Source of the DNA: Bog-159 sp963709155
GTDB lineage: Bacteria; Acidobacteriota; Terriglobia; Bryobacterales; Bryobacteraceae
Length of the DNA stretch: 64,000 bases
NCBI GenBank assembly: GCA_963709155.1
Contig: CAVPVD010000002.1
Span: 124,001 to 188,000, forward strand
Reading direction: 5' to 3'
Under the pieces are notes generated by a model. The model was given only the letters and a program-made list of their open reading frames with translations. It searched no databases and was not told where the DNA came from. The translations under genes were made by a program, and so were the position numbers. Shown piece by piece: positions 7,447 through 15,527 of this stretch (position 1 is its first letter; each line of letters opens with the position of its first letter).

Positions 7447-7956
7447 CTCCAGCGGCGTCAGCACCCCGTCCTTCTTCACTCCGAGCCGTATCGGGCGCGG
7501 GACGCCTTTCTCCGGCACAGTCACCTCCACCCACAGTTCCTGGCCCGCTGCCCGGTGCGTAGGGTCGGGAATGTGCTCCGGAATGAAGAAGGCCACCGGC
7601 TCCGCAAGCACCCACTGCCTGCCGTTTGGATCGGCCGCGGTCCGGGCGGGGCGCTCCCAGACGTGAAGCGTGCCTTGAGGATCGGGGGTTGCCACCAGGC
7701 GGTCCCCAACCACAGAGAGACGGACGCCCGTCCAGGCCACCGCGACCCCGTTCGAAGGCGGCGCGGCCGGCGGCGGATTTACCTCCAAGCCCAGGCTGAC
7801 GTACCGTCCGCGGACGAACAGATTCGGGTCCACCGCGGTCGCTCTCGCCCAGACGCGCGGCAGCCGTTCCCGATCCAAGGCATACTTGCCGGCCACACTG
7901 AGCACCAACAGGCATTGCACAACGGCCACAATTGCACTGCGATACAGCGGTTTCAT
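7438..7956 (-). CDS. GDYXXLXY-domain membrane-associated protein
   Basis: 172 residues: one N-terminal membrane helix ('SAIVAVVQCLLVLSVAGKYA') and then 'DPNLFVRGRYVSLGLEV', the place of the GDYxxLxY motif that names the family (here RGRYVSLGL). The protein is expected to be anchored with the rest outside the cytoplasm. Its ATG overlaps the stop of the DUF2157 gene (ATGA at 7956-7953), and this pairing is common in bacteria, although the joint role is unknown. The last codons and stop lie in the 31-bp repeat, so the C-terminus may have been altered. Confidence 0.75.
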   Translation of the reverse strand: MKPLYRSAIVAVVQCLLVLSVAGKYALDRERLPRVWARATAVDPNLFVRGRYVSLGLEVNPPPAAPPSNGVAVAWTGVRLSVVGDRLVATPDPQGTLHVWERPARTAADPNGRQWVLAEPVAFFIPEHIPDPTHRAAGQELWVEVTVPEKGVPRPIRLGVKKDGVLTPLELR

Positions 7957-9080
7957 AAAATCTCCTTCGACATCATGTGCGTCAAGAGCCGGCGGCGCGT
8001 CCGTTCGAGCAACCAACCGCCGCCCAGGAATAGCAGGCCGATTCCCATCAGGCTGGCGGAACGCCCGAGTTTGTCCATCACGCTTGAGAAATAGAAAGCC
8101 AGGACCGTGATCGCCAGGCCCGCGACGCCCAGGTTGACGCGCTCGGGACGCCCATCGCGGAGGCCCCACGCCGCCAGGCCGCACGCCCCCGCCGCACACC
8201 AGGCATAGGTCGCCAGGGAGACGGGCGGGACGCTGGCGATCGCCGCCAGAACCAGAGTCCAGGCAATGGCTACACCGCTCCAAACAGCCCTGCGGGCATC
8301 GAGCGCCAGCGCCAACAGCAGCGGGCCTAGCAGCGCGACCGCCCACGCGATCCAATAGCCTTGGGATTGAAAAGCGGCGGCGCCTCGCTCCCACTCTCCA
8401 TACGTCGCCAATACCGCCGCCGCCGGGAGGAATGCCAGTCCGCCCAACCACGCCAACGCCTTGCGCGCCGGATCGCCGGACGCCGACCGCCTGGCGCTCA
8501 AATATACCAGGCTCAGCGCGCAAATACCCACCCAAACCGGCAGCATCGAGCGGGAACTCGCCAGCGGAACCTGGACATCCCATTCGCCGGCCAGCCACCA
8601 GGGAAATAGCACAGCGCAGAGCGCGGCCTGCGTCCAGTGCCGCAGCAGCAGCCAGGTGATGGCGCAGCCGATGGCCCACAGCATAACAGCCCCGGGCCAA
8701 TGCTCGCTCAGGTTGAAGGTTTGTCCGGCCAGCGCGATGGCCGCGCCCAGCGCTACGCTGCCCACCGCGTGCAGCGCCACCGAGAGTCCCTCGAAGCGGC
8801 GTGCGGCGGCGGCGCCCGACCCGTGCAAAATGGCCAACGTGGCGATCAACAGCGCCATGCGTCCCGCCGGCGAGAGTTCCGCCCAGTGCGCCGACACGAA
8901 CAATAACACGCCCGCGGCGAGCAGAATCGCCCCAAAAGCGAGCGCGATGCGGACCGGCCAGGTGAGACCCTCGGGACGCGGCCGGGCGCTCTCCCAGGCG
9001 CGAATGCGGCCGACGGTTTCCGCATCCAGCAGCCCCGCGGTAGTCCATTCCGCAAAATGGCGTTCCAGTTCTGTGATCAT
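7953..9080 (-). CDS. DUF2157 polytopic membrane protein
   Basis: 375 residues from ATG 9080 (MITELERHFAEWTTAG). The cytoplasmic N-terminus carries the DUF2157 pattern 'WTTAGLLDAETVGRIRAWE', followed by about ten or eleven membrane helices from residue 46 to 360. The open frame extends further upstream, but the ATG at 9080 gives the family start. It is translationally coupled to the GDYXXLXY gene. The function of this family is unknown. Confidence 0.85.
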   Translation of the reverse strand: MITELERHFAEWTTAGLLDAETVGRIRAWESARPRPEGLTWPVRIALAFGAILLAAGVLLFVSAHWAELSPAGRMALLIATLAILHGSGAAAARRFEGLSVALHAVGSVALGAAIALAGQTFNLSEHWPGAVMLWAIGCAITWLLLRHWTQAALCAVLFPWWLAGEWDVQVPLASSRSMLPVWVGICALSLVYLSARRSASGDPARKALAWLGGLAFLPAAAVLATYGEWERGAAAFQSQGYWIAWAVALLGPLLLALALDARRAVWSGVAIAWTLVLAAIASVPPVSLATYAWCAAGACGLAAWGLRDGRPERVNLGVAGLAITVLAFYFSSVMDKLGRSASLMGIGLLFLGGGWLLERTRRRLLTHMMSKEIL

Positions 9081-9169
9081 GCTCACTAGGCTGGCACGTT
9101 TCGCACCAGCCCGCGAGACTGCTAAATCAGGAGTTTGCGAGCGAAACCCGCGCCGCCCCATACATATTC

Positions 9170-9186
9170 TGTACAGGGCAAGTACA
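9170..9186. promoter_or_regulatory. Inverted repeat TGTAC-N7-GTACA, possible operator
   Basis: A perfect 5-bp arm pair with a 7-base spacer in the gap between the DUF2157 gene start and the trpS end, about 90 bp upstream of the DUF2157 ATG. It could be a regulator site for the DUF2157 operon. The regulator is not known. Confidence 0.35.
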
Positions 9187-9207
9187 TTCAACGCATGAGA
9201 GGGGGGG

Positions 9208-9252
9208 TCGTGCGCACGCTAGTGTGCCGGCGGGCTTTAAGCCCCGCTCTCG
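9208..9252. repeat. Hairpin repeat module R1 overlapping the trpS 3' end
   Basis: Contains the GCACGCTAGTGTGC hairpin and the CGGGCTTTAAGCCCCG hairpin. The last residues of TrpS (ESGA) and its TAA stop are encoded inside the second hairpin. Confidence 0.8.
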
Positions 9253-10232
9253 GTATACAAGCCCATCCGCCGCTTCACCAACTCCACAGTGGAATTGGCG
9301 ATCGGCGCGACCCTCTCCGCGCCCTCCCGTAGAATTCCCGGAACGTAGCCCGGATCCGCCATGATCTCGCGATACCGCTGCTGGAACGGCTCCAACTGCG
9401 AGACCGTGATCTCGGCCACTTGCTTCTTCAGATCCCCATATCGCATGCCGCTGAAATGCGCCCGCATCTGCTCGTCCGTCCAACCCGAAAAAGCCTGAAA
9501 GATGTTCAGCAGGTTGGCCACGCCTTCCCCCAGCTTTTCAAAATCCACCGCGGGATTCGAATCGGTAGTCGCCCGCATCACGATCTTGCGAATGCGGTCC
9601 GGCGGATCGAGCAGCGCCACGGCGTGATTCGCGCCCGCGGCGGATTTACTCATCTTGGCGGTAGGATCGTCCAGGCCCATGATGCGCGCGCCCACCCCCG
9701 GAAGACTGGTGGCGGGCATCACAAAGGTCTCGCCGTACAGCGAATTGAAGCGCTGCGCGATATCCCGCGTCAGTTCCAGGTGCTGCGCCTGGTCCTCGCC
9801 CACCGGCACGGCCGCGGCCTGGTAGAGCAGGATATCGGCCGCCATCAGGCACGGATATTGCAACAGGCCGTCGCCCACGGATTCCTGTTTGGCGGACTTG
9901 GCTTTGTATTGCGTCATGCGCTCCAGCCAGCCAACCGGCGTCACGCAGGTCAGCATCCAGGCCAGTTCGGTGTGCGCCGGCACGGCGGATTGCACCATCA
10001 CGCTCGATTGCCGCGGGTCGATCCCGGCCGCCAGGTACAAGCCGGCGATCTCGATAATCTTGGCGCGCAGCTCGCCCGGGTCCTGGTAGGCCGTCACGGC
10101 GTGCAGATCTACGATGCAGAAGATGCACTCGTATTCCGCTTGCACGCGCACCCAATTCTTCAGCGCGCCCAGGTAGTTCCCAATATGCAAATTGCCCGAC
10201 GGCTGCATGCCGGAGAAGACTCGTGCTCTCAT
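9237..10232 (-). CDS. trpS: Tryptophan--tRNA ligase
   Basis: 331 residues from ATG 10232 (MRARVFSGMQPSGNLHIGNY). Class I synthetase that charges tRNA-Trp. Seen: the HIGH-type motif 'SGNLHIGNYLG' at about residues 12-22 and the KMSKS motif 'TAKMSKSAAG' near 195. Length fits the bacterial family. A longer open frame upstream is not needed, because the GMQPSG start is conserved. Its start codon overlaps that of the divergent RNA methyltransferase (CATG), so each promoter must lie in the coding region of the other gene. The final residues come from an R1 repeat. Confidence 0.95.
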   Translation of the reverse strand: MRARVFSGMQPSGNLHIGNYLGALKNWVRVQAEYECIFCIVDLHAVTAYQDPGELRAKIIEIAGLYLAAGIDPRQSSVMVQSAVPAHTELAWMLTCVTPVGWLERMTQYKAKSAKQESVGDGLLQYPCLMAADILLYQAAAVPVGEDQAQHLELTRDIAQRFNSLYGETFVMPATSLPGVGARIMGLDDPTAKMSKSAAGANHAVALLDPPDRIRKIVMRATTDSNPAVDFEKLGEGVANLLNIFQAFSGWTDEQMRAHFSGMRYGDLKKQVAEITVSQLEPFQQRYREIMADPGYVPGILREGAERVAPIANSTVELVKRRMGLYTESGA

Positions 10233-11463
10233 GGTAGGTGGGTTCGAAGGAGTAAATTTTATCCTAAGCGATTTTGAGATCACAGTGGAGAAGCTGGTTT
10301 ACGGTGGCGAGGGGTTGGGCCGCCTGGAGGGCCGCGCCGTGCTGGCGCCGTTCGTGCTGCCCGGCGAGCGCGTGCGCGTGCGCGGCGTCGCGGAGAAGCC
10401 CGGCTTGCTGCGCGCCCGCCTGCTGGAAGTCCTGGCCGCCGCTCCGGAACGCGTGGCGCCGCCTTGTCCCTATTTCGGGCGGTGCGGCGGATGCCATTAC
10501 CAGCATGCGCCTTACGAAACACAACTCGCGCTGAAACGCGGCATTCTGGAGGACCAGTTGCGACGCATCGGAAAGATCGCGGCGCCCGAAATTACCGTGG
10601 TGGCGGGCGAGCCTTGGGCTTACCGCAATCGCGTGCAACTGCATATCGCCAAGGGCGCGCTGGGATATCTGGAGGCGCAATCGCACAAGATTTGCCCCAT
10701 CGCCGAATGCCCCATCGCCTCGCCCGCAATTAACGCCGCCATCGCCACTCTGCGCGAAATGCTCGCCGATTCGCGTTGGCCGCGATTTCTGCGGGCCATC
10801 GAGCTGTTCACCAATGAAACGGAAATACAGCTAAATGTTCTGGAGACCGAGCATCCGGTGGCGCGCCGTTTCTTCGACTGGTGCGCGGAACGCATCCCTG
10901 GATTGGTTTCGGGCGCGCTCGATTACCCCGCCGCCGGACACACCTGGCGCGTCAGCCATGGCTCGTTCTTCCAGGTCAACCGCTTCCTCATCGATAAGCT
11001 CGTGGAGACCGCCCTGGACGGCGCGGAGGGTCAGACTGCCCTCGACCTATACGCGGGCGTGGGGCTGTTCTCGCTGGCATTGGCGGAGCGCTTCGCCTCC
11101 GTGACCGCGGTGGAATCGGGCGCCCGGGCGGCGGGCGATCTGCGCGCCAACGCGGAGCGCGCCGGCATCGCCTTAGGCGTGGAACAGACGGACGCGGAAG
11201 TCTGGCTGGAACAGTTGCAAACCGCTCCTGACTTCGTGCTGCTGGACCCGCCCCGCGCCGGCATCGGCAAGCATATGGTCGCGCGCCTGGCGCAACTAAG
11301 GCCGCCGAAACTGGCGCTAATTTCTTGCGACCCGGCCACGCTCGCGCGCGACCTCGCGGGACTGCTCGCCGCCGGATACCGCATCGATCGTCTGACCCTG
11401 GTGGATCTGTTTCCGCAAACCTATCACCTGGAAACGGTGGCCCACCTCGAACTAGCCCTCTAG
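10231..11463 (+). CDS. TrmA/RlmD-type class I SAM-dependent RNA uracil methyltransferase
   Basis: About 410 residues. A TRAM-like RNA-binding domain comes first ('ITVEKLVYGGEGLGR', about 15-70), then an Fe-S cysteine cluster ('CPYFGRCGGC', about 90, plus Cys near 165), then the SAM domain with 'ALDLYAGVGLFSLAL', the 'LDPPRAG' motif and catalytic 'ISCDPATLARDL'. Members methylate C5 of uracil in tRNA or 23S rRNA; which RNA is not decided here. The start is unsure: ATG 10231 overlaps the trpS start codon, while an AAGGAG near 10247 points to a later, non-standard start. Confidence 0.88.
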   Translation: MVGGFEGVNFILSDFEITVEKLVYGGEGLGRLEGRAVLAPFVLPGERVRVRGVAEKPGLLRARLLEVLAAAPERVAPPCPYFGRCGGCHYQHAPYETQLALKRGILEDQLRRIGKIAAPEITVVAGEPWAYRNRVQLHIAKGALGYLEAQSHKICPIAECPIASPAINAAIATLREMLADSRWPRFLRAIELFTNETEIQLNVLETEHPVARRFFDWCAERIPGLVSGALDYPAAGHTWRVSHGSFFQVNRFLIDKLVETALDGAEGQTALDLYAGVGLFSLALAERFASVTAVESGARAAGDLRANAERAGIALGVEQTDAEVWLEQLQTAPDFVLLDPPRAGIGKHMVARLAQLRPPKLALISCDPATLARDLAGLLAAGYRIDRLTLVDLFPQTYHLETVAHLELAL

Positions 11464-11520
11464 TGGCGCACGCTTTAGCGACGCTTTAGCGTGCCGGCGG
11501 GACTTTCAAGTCCCGCTCTT
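11463..11520 (+). repeat. Hairpin repeat module R1 with internal duplication
   Basis: Begins at the last base of the methyltransferase gene. 'CGCTTTAGCGA' is partly duplicated inside the first hairpin; the second hairpin is GCGGGACTTTCAAGTCCCGC. The rest of the gap to 11661 holds no gene. Confidence 0.85.
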
Positions 11521-11661
11521 GGCCGCGTAGCTTCTTTAGGCACCCGCCCGCCTTGAGCTCGCCCCGAAGCCAGTTTGAAATTCCTCCCGTCTTCTTGGCG
11601 CCCTTGGCGGTCACCTTGGCGTCTTGGCGAGAAACCGGCGGTCACTGTAACGAACGAACAA

Positions 11662-12393
11662 TTACCGTAAATAGAGGAATACGGCCTGTCCGACCGCCAC
11701 GCCACCGATCCGTGTGACTGCCCCGTAGATTCCCGCGCGGTTCTGGTTCGCCCTCACCACCGCCTTCATCATTTCTGGAGCGATTTCTCCCGAGTCGGGA
11801 TCCAGATTCACCATCGCGCAGCGCACATCGTGCATCGTGACGGCAATGGCGGGTGCCTCGTCCCCTTCGCCGAACGACAACACACCGCCCAGCCATTCGT
11901 CCTCCTGGAAGGGAGCCGGACGCAGCAAGCGAACGACAATATTTGGGCGAAATCGTCGCACGTCCGGGCTCAGCCCCGCCAGCCGCCCGATCTCGCACAC
12001 CGTCTCCGAGGCGATCACCGAAACGCTGGCATCGTCGAAGATGCCATGCTTCATCTGCATCATCTGCACGGGAGCCCCGTACCGCCGTCCGATCTCCGCG
12101 GCCAACTCGTCCCCGAAGATAGCCATCTCTTCGCCATCCGGCGTGCGCACATGCGTCGGAAGATCTCCTTCACCGCGGTCGTCCTTGCGCTGCGGAGTAA
12201 ACAGGATCAGTTCGGAAAGCTTGCCGGCCGTTAGCCATGGAAACCCGCCCCGATCGTCAATCCGCCGGAATGCCAGGCGCCTGTCACCATCCAGGCCGTG
12301 CCAGCCCAGCGTGGCGGCTTCCAGCCTTTCGCCGCGCATGGACTTCACGGGATACCTGAAGATCGCCTCCACTTGCCCGACTTCTAAAGCCAT
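11662..12393 (-). CDS. MOSC-domain protein
   Basis: 243 residues from ATG 12393 (MALEVGQVEAIFRYPVKSM). The N-terminal MOSC_N beta-barrel motif 'IFRYPVKSMRGE' and 'GLDGDRRLAF' are clear; the C-terminal MOSC part has 'FRPNIVV' and 'RCAMVNLDPDSG', where the Cys of the family is expected. MOSC proteins handle sulfur bound to the molybdenum cofactor or related N-hydroxylated substrate reduction. No molybdenum genes are adjacent. The open frame runs 480 bp further upstream over the PadR gene, which is a shadow. Confidence 0.85.
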   Translation of the reverse strand: MALEVGQVEAIFRYPVKSMRGERLEAATLGWHGLDGDRRLAFRRIDDRGGFPWLTAGKLSELILFTPQRKDDRGEGDLPTHVRTPDGEEMAIFGDELAAEIGRRYGAPVQMMQMKHGIFDDASVSVIASETVCEIGRLAGLSPDVRRFRPNIVVRLLRPAPFQEDEWLGGVLSFGEGDEAPAIAVTMHDVRCAMVNLDPDSGEIAPEMMKAVVRANQNRAGIYGAVTRIGGVAVGQAVFLYLR

Positions 12394-12453
12394 GCTCGAT
12401 CCGGTGAGACGCGCATCCCCCGGAATATAACACGGCCGAAGCGGCGCGCCGCG

Positions 12454-12501
12454 CCTCTTGACAACCACCTCTTGACAAGCACTCCGGCGCCGCCGTAATA
12501 T
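12454..12501 (+). promoter_or_regulatory. Promoter of the PadR operon with duplicated -35-like box
   Basis: TTGACA at 12472-12477, 18 bp, then TAATAT at 12496-12501. A second TTGACA lies at 12458-12463; the 11-bp unit CCTCTTGACAA is repeated with a 14-bp period. The ATG of padR at 12508 is 7 bases after the -10 box, at the expected transcription start, with no ribosome binding site. Confidence 0.6.
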
Positions 12502-12507
12502 GGCGAT

Positions 12508-12837
12508 ATGCGACATGTCGCGCAACGGACTATCGGCGAGCCGGTCCTGTTGATCCTGACCAGCCTCGCGGACCAGCCGCGTCATGGCTACGCGCTGCTG
12601 AAAGATATTGAAGCGCTCAGCGGCGGTAGCGTGCGCCTGAGCACAGGCACCCTCTACGGCGCGTTGCGCAGGCTGCTCGAAGACGGCTCGATTGAGCGTT
12701 TCGCGCAGGCTGACACCTCGCGCGACAAGCAGGCTTACCGGCTGACCGCCGCGGGACGCCGCCAACTGGAACTGGAATTGGACCGCATGCGGCAGTTGAC
12801 CCGGTTGGCCAGCGCCCGCCTCCTCCGGGAGACTTGA
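12508..12837 (+). CDS. PadR-family transcriptional regulator
   Basis: 109 residues with the PadR winged helix: 'LLILTSLADQPRHGYALLKD', 'GTLYGALRRLLEDGSIE' and 'RLTAAGRRQLELEL'. In acidobacteria such short PadR proteins usually control membrane-protein genes transcribed with them. The gene starts a run of short-spaced plus-strand genes (next start 3 bp after its stop). Autoregulation at the overlapping promoter is likely. The transcript looks leaderless. Confidence 0.88.
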   Translation: MRHVAQRTIGEPVLLILTSLADQPRHGYALLKDIEALSGGSVRLSTGTLYGALRRLLEDGSIERFAQADTSRDKQAYRLTAAGRRQLELELDRMRQLTRLASARLLRET

Positions 12838-12839
12838 CG

Positions 12840-13124
12840 ATGAAATCGATCTATCAGGCGTTGTTGACACTCTACCCATACGATTACCGCGCCGCGTTTG
12901 CCGCCGAAATGGCTGCGGCCCTGGAAACAGTGGACGCCCGTCGCCACGGCCAGGAGTTGGCGGGGCTACTCACCGGCGCCGCGGCCGAGTGGATCGCTAA
13001 GCTCACCACCGACCCCGGCGTGCGGGCGCGCAGTCTGCCCGACCTGCGGATGATGCGGCCTGCCGGCATGCCTCGCGAATTATGGTTCGGGCGGACACCA
13101 TGCTCGTCGGACACATCGCGGTAG
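12840..13124 (+). CDS. Small protein of unknown function downstream of padR
   Basis: 94 residues from ATG 12840, starting 'MKSIYQALLTLYPYDYRAAF' and continuing 'AAEMAAALE'. Short proteins beginning 'YRxLLxLYPxxFRxxxGxEM' are often found beside PadR regulators in this phylum, but no function is known to me. No membrane helix is visible. The 3' end overlaps the next gene by 25 bp in another frame, and the last residues look unlike the rest, so the true end may have been changed. Confidence 0.55.
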   Translation: MKSIYQALLTLYPYDYRAAFAAEMAAALETVDARRHGQELAGLLTGAAAEWIAKLTTDPGVRARSLPDLRMMRPAGMPRELWFGRTPCSSDTSR

Positions 13125-13766
13125 GCCTCGCCTCCAAGCGCATTGCGCCGCGTGTCTCCCTGGGCACCCTGCTGCTGGCGGCTCTGCTGCCCGACCTGCT
13201 GTGGTGTGCGTTCCCTCCTGGCAGGCATCGAACACGTCGCGCTCCAACCCGGCCGCGGCGCTGCGAACTACTTCGCCCAATCGGATATCGCGTTCAGCCA
13301 TAGCCTGTTGATGGTTGCCGTTTGGGGCGCGTGGCTGGCCGCCGTCTACTGGGTCGCGCGGCGTCGTGCGCGCGGCGCGTGGGTCCTCTTCGCAGCCGTG
13401 ATGAGCCACTGGCTGCTGGATTTCCTGGCGCATCGGCCGGACATGGCCCTCGCGCCGGGCGTTCACCGGTACTTCGGATTGGGGCTTTGGAGTTCCGCCC
13501 CGGCAACGGTCCTGGTCGAGGGCGGCCTGTGGGTAGCGGCGATCGTCGTCTACCTGCGCGCCACGCGTCCCGGAAGCCGCCTGGGCCTATACGTCTTCTG
13601 GATCGCGGCCGTTCTCCTGACGCTGGTGTGGTACCGCAATATCACCGGGCCCCCGCCGCCGGGCCCGCACTCCATGGCGGTCGGCAGCCTGATCTTCTTC
13701 TCCTCGGTGGTGGCCTGGGGATTTTGGATGAACCGGCTTCGTCCAGCCTGCTACAATTCGGTGTGA
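13100..13766 (+). pseudogene. YdjM/DUF457-like membrane metal-dependent hydrolase, frameshifted
   Basis: From ATG 13100 'MLVGHIAVGLASKRIAP' and 'LLLAALLPDLLWC' are read in one frame; 'LLAGIEHVAL', 'SDIAFSHSLLM' and 'MSHWLLDFLAHRPDM' follow in the next. Removing one C of the CCC at 13213-13215 joins them into a single protein of about 221 residues with four or five helices and the His/Asp pattern of the family (GH..., PD..., SH..., HWxLD). Either a recent inactivating insertion or a sequence error; the downstream frame is well preserved. The stop overlaps the GTG of the next gene. Confidence 0.75.
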
Positions 13767-14530
13767 TCCGAACCCTGGCTATCCTCTTCGTGGCCGCCTC
13801 CATGTGCCTGGCGGCCGATCTGAAGCCCGAAGCCGTGCAGGCTTTCGATCGTTATACACACGATACCGAAGCGCGTCTGGCCGCCGCCAAACCCTTCCTT
13901 TGGGTGGACGCATCCCCGGAGCGGCTACGCCTGGTGAAGCAGGGGCAGGTGGTTGTGGAACCCGCGAAAGGCGACGGCGACACCTTCGTGGGCGGCGCAT
14001 CCATTCACGACTGGATCGGCGCCATTTTCATCCCCGGCGGAACCCTCGAAAAAACGCTGGCCGTGATGCAGGATTACGATCGCCATAAAGACATCTACAA
14101 GGACGTGCCGGAATCGAAGCTGCTCTCGCACAATGGCAACGATTTCAAATATTACAGGCTGCGCGTGCTGCATAACGGCCCGATCAGCGGTGTCTTTCGC
14201 ACCGATCTGGAGGCGCAATACCAGCAGATCGACGCCACCCGCTGGGTTTGCCAGACGCGCTCCACACGCGTGGTGGAAATCGAAGACTACGGCAAGCCCA
14301 AGCGCCATGAGTTGCAGCCCGGCCACGGCAGCGGCTATCTCTGGCGGCTGAACGGCTACTGGCGGCTGGAGCAGCGCGACGGCGGCGTCTACCTCGAGTG
14401 CGAAACCACGTCCCTGACACGCGGCCTGCCGCCCATCATCGGCGCGCTGTTTGTTTCTTCCACCCACACCATTGAACGCGAGGGCCTCACGGACACCCTG
14501 AAGGCCACGCGGGACGCCGCGAAAAAGTGA
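13763..14530 (+). CDS. Exported START/SRPBCC-like protein
   Basis: 255 residues from GTG 13763, which overlaps the previous stop (GTGA). A signal peptide is clear: 'MIRTLAILFVAASMCLAADL'. The mature part resembles START/SRPBCC lipid-binding folds: 'GGASIHDWIGAIFIPG', 'MQDYDRHKDIY', 'VFRTDLEAQYQQID', 'GYLWRLNGYWRLEQRDGGVY' and a long C-terminal helix with 'REGLTDTL'. A periplasmic ligand-binding role is an inference from the fold. The stop overlaps the GTG start of homoserine dehydrogenase, giving a tightly coupled operon. Confidence 0.7.
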   Translation: MIRTLAILFVAASMCLAADLKPEAVQAFDRYTHDTEARLAAAKPFLWVDASPERLRLVKQGQVVVEPAKGDGDTFVGGASIHDWIGAIFIPGGTLEKTLAVMQDYDRHKDIYKDVPESKLLSHNGNDFKYYRLRVLHNGPISGVFRTDLEAQYQQIDATRWVCQTRSTRVVEIEDYGKPKRHELQPGHGSGYLWRLNGYWRLEQRDGGVYLECETTSLTRGLPPIIGALFVSSTHTIEREGLTDTLKATRDAAKK

Positions 14531-15510
14531 GCCAAGCCGTGACCCGCCTGGCTTTGGTCGGTTATGGGAACGTGGCGCGTGCGCTGGCGCGGCTGCTGCG
14601 CCGCCAGCATGCCAGGTTTCCTTTCCGCATCACCGGTATCCACACGGCGCGGCACGGTACCGCGATATCGGCGCGCGGGGTGCCCCCCGATCCTGTATTC
14701 GGCCCGGCGGCGGCTTCGATTGACCAGTTTCTGGATGCGGCGCAGGCGCATATCGCGGTGGAACTGACCACCCTGAATCCGGCTTCGGGCGAGCCCGCGA
14801 TTTCGCACATCAAGGCGGCCTTCGCGCGCCGCATGCACGTGGTGACGGCGAATAAGGGCCCCATTGCCCACGCCTATGCGGATCTCCGCGACATGGCCGC
14901 CGGCCAGGGCGTCGCGTTCCGCTTTGAATCCACCGTGATGGATGGCGCGCCGGTCTTCAACCTGGCGCGTTACACCCTGCCGGGCGTCGCGGTATTGGGT
15001 TTCACCGGCGCGCTGAATTCCACCTCGAAGCTGGTGATTGAGACCATGGAACGCGGCGGTTCTTTCGCGGATGGCCTGGCGCTGGCGCGCAGCCTGGGCG
15101 TGACGGAGGCGGATGCGAGTTTCGACGTGGAAGGCTGGGATTCGGCGGCCAAGACCGCCGCGCTGGCCAACGTCCTGATGGATGCGCGGACCACGCCGCA
15201 AGCGGTTTCGACCCGCGGCATCACGCGCCTCACTCCCGAGCGCATCGCGGACCTATCGCGCGCGGGCAAGACCGTGCGGCTCATCAGCCGTGCCCGCCGC
15301 GGCACAGCCGGTATCACGCTGCGCGTGCGCGCCGAGGTGCTTGAAAAAAACGATGTGCTGGCCTGCGTGGGCGGCACCTCGAATGTGCTGCTCCTGCACA
15401 CCGACTTGATGGGAACCATCGGCACCGTATCGATTTCGCCCGGCGTGGAGCAAACCGCCTATGGGGTCTTCGCGGATTTAGTGGATGTAGTCCGGGAGGC
15501 GCAGGCTTAG
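14527..15510 (+). CDS. hom: Homoserine dehydrogenase
   Basis: 327 residues from GTG 14527. NAD-binding motif 'LALVGYGNVARALARLL' at the start, 'VVTANKGPIAHAY' near 117, and the catalytic-domain motifs 'GFTGALNSTSKLVIE' and 'GVTEADASFDVEGWDSAAKTA' near 165-220. It makes homoserine for Thr and Met synthesis. There is no C-terminal ACT domain, so it is likely not feedback-inhibited by Thr through that domain. It is translationally coupled to the START-like gene, an unusual neighbour. It converges with vapB. Confidence 0.88.
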   Translation: MSQAVTRLALVGYGNVARALARLLRRQHARFPFRITGIHTARHGTAISARGVPPDPVFGPAAASIDQFLDAAQAHIAVELTTLNPASGEPAISHIKAAFARRMHVVTANKGPIAHAYADLRDMAAGQGVAFRFESTVMDGAPVFNLARYTLPGVAVLGFTGALNSTSKLVIETMERGGSFADGLALARSLGVTEADASFDVEGWDSAAKTAALANVLMDARTTPQAVSTRGITRLTPERIADLSRAGKTVRLISRARRGTAGITLRVRAEVLEKNDVLACVGGTSNVLLLHTDLMGTIGTVSISPGVEQTAYGVFADLVDVVREAQA

Positions 15511-15527
15511 CTTGCCGCCGGCCCGAA

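Noticed and set aside
8461..9198. 245-codon plus-strand frame opposite the DUF2157 gene
   Set aside because: Shadow; the minus strand gives a well-formed polytopic membrane protein coupled to its usual partner.
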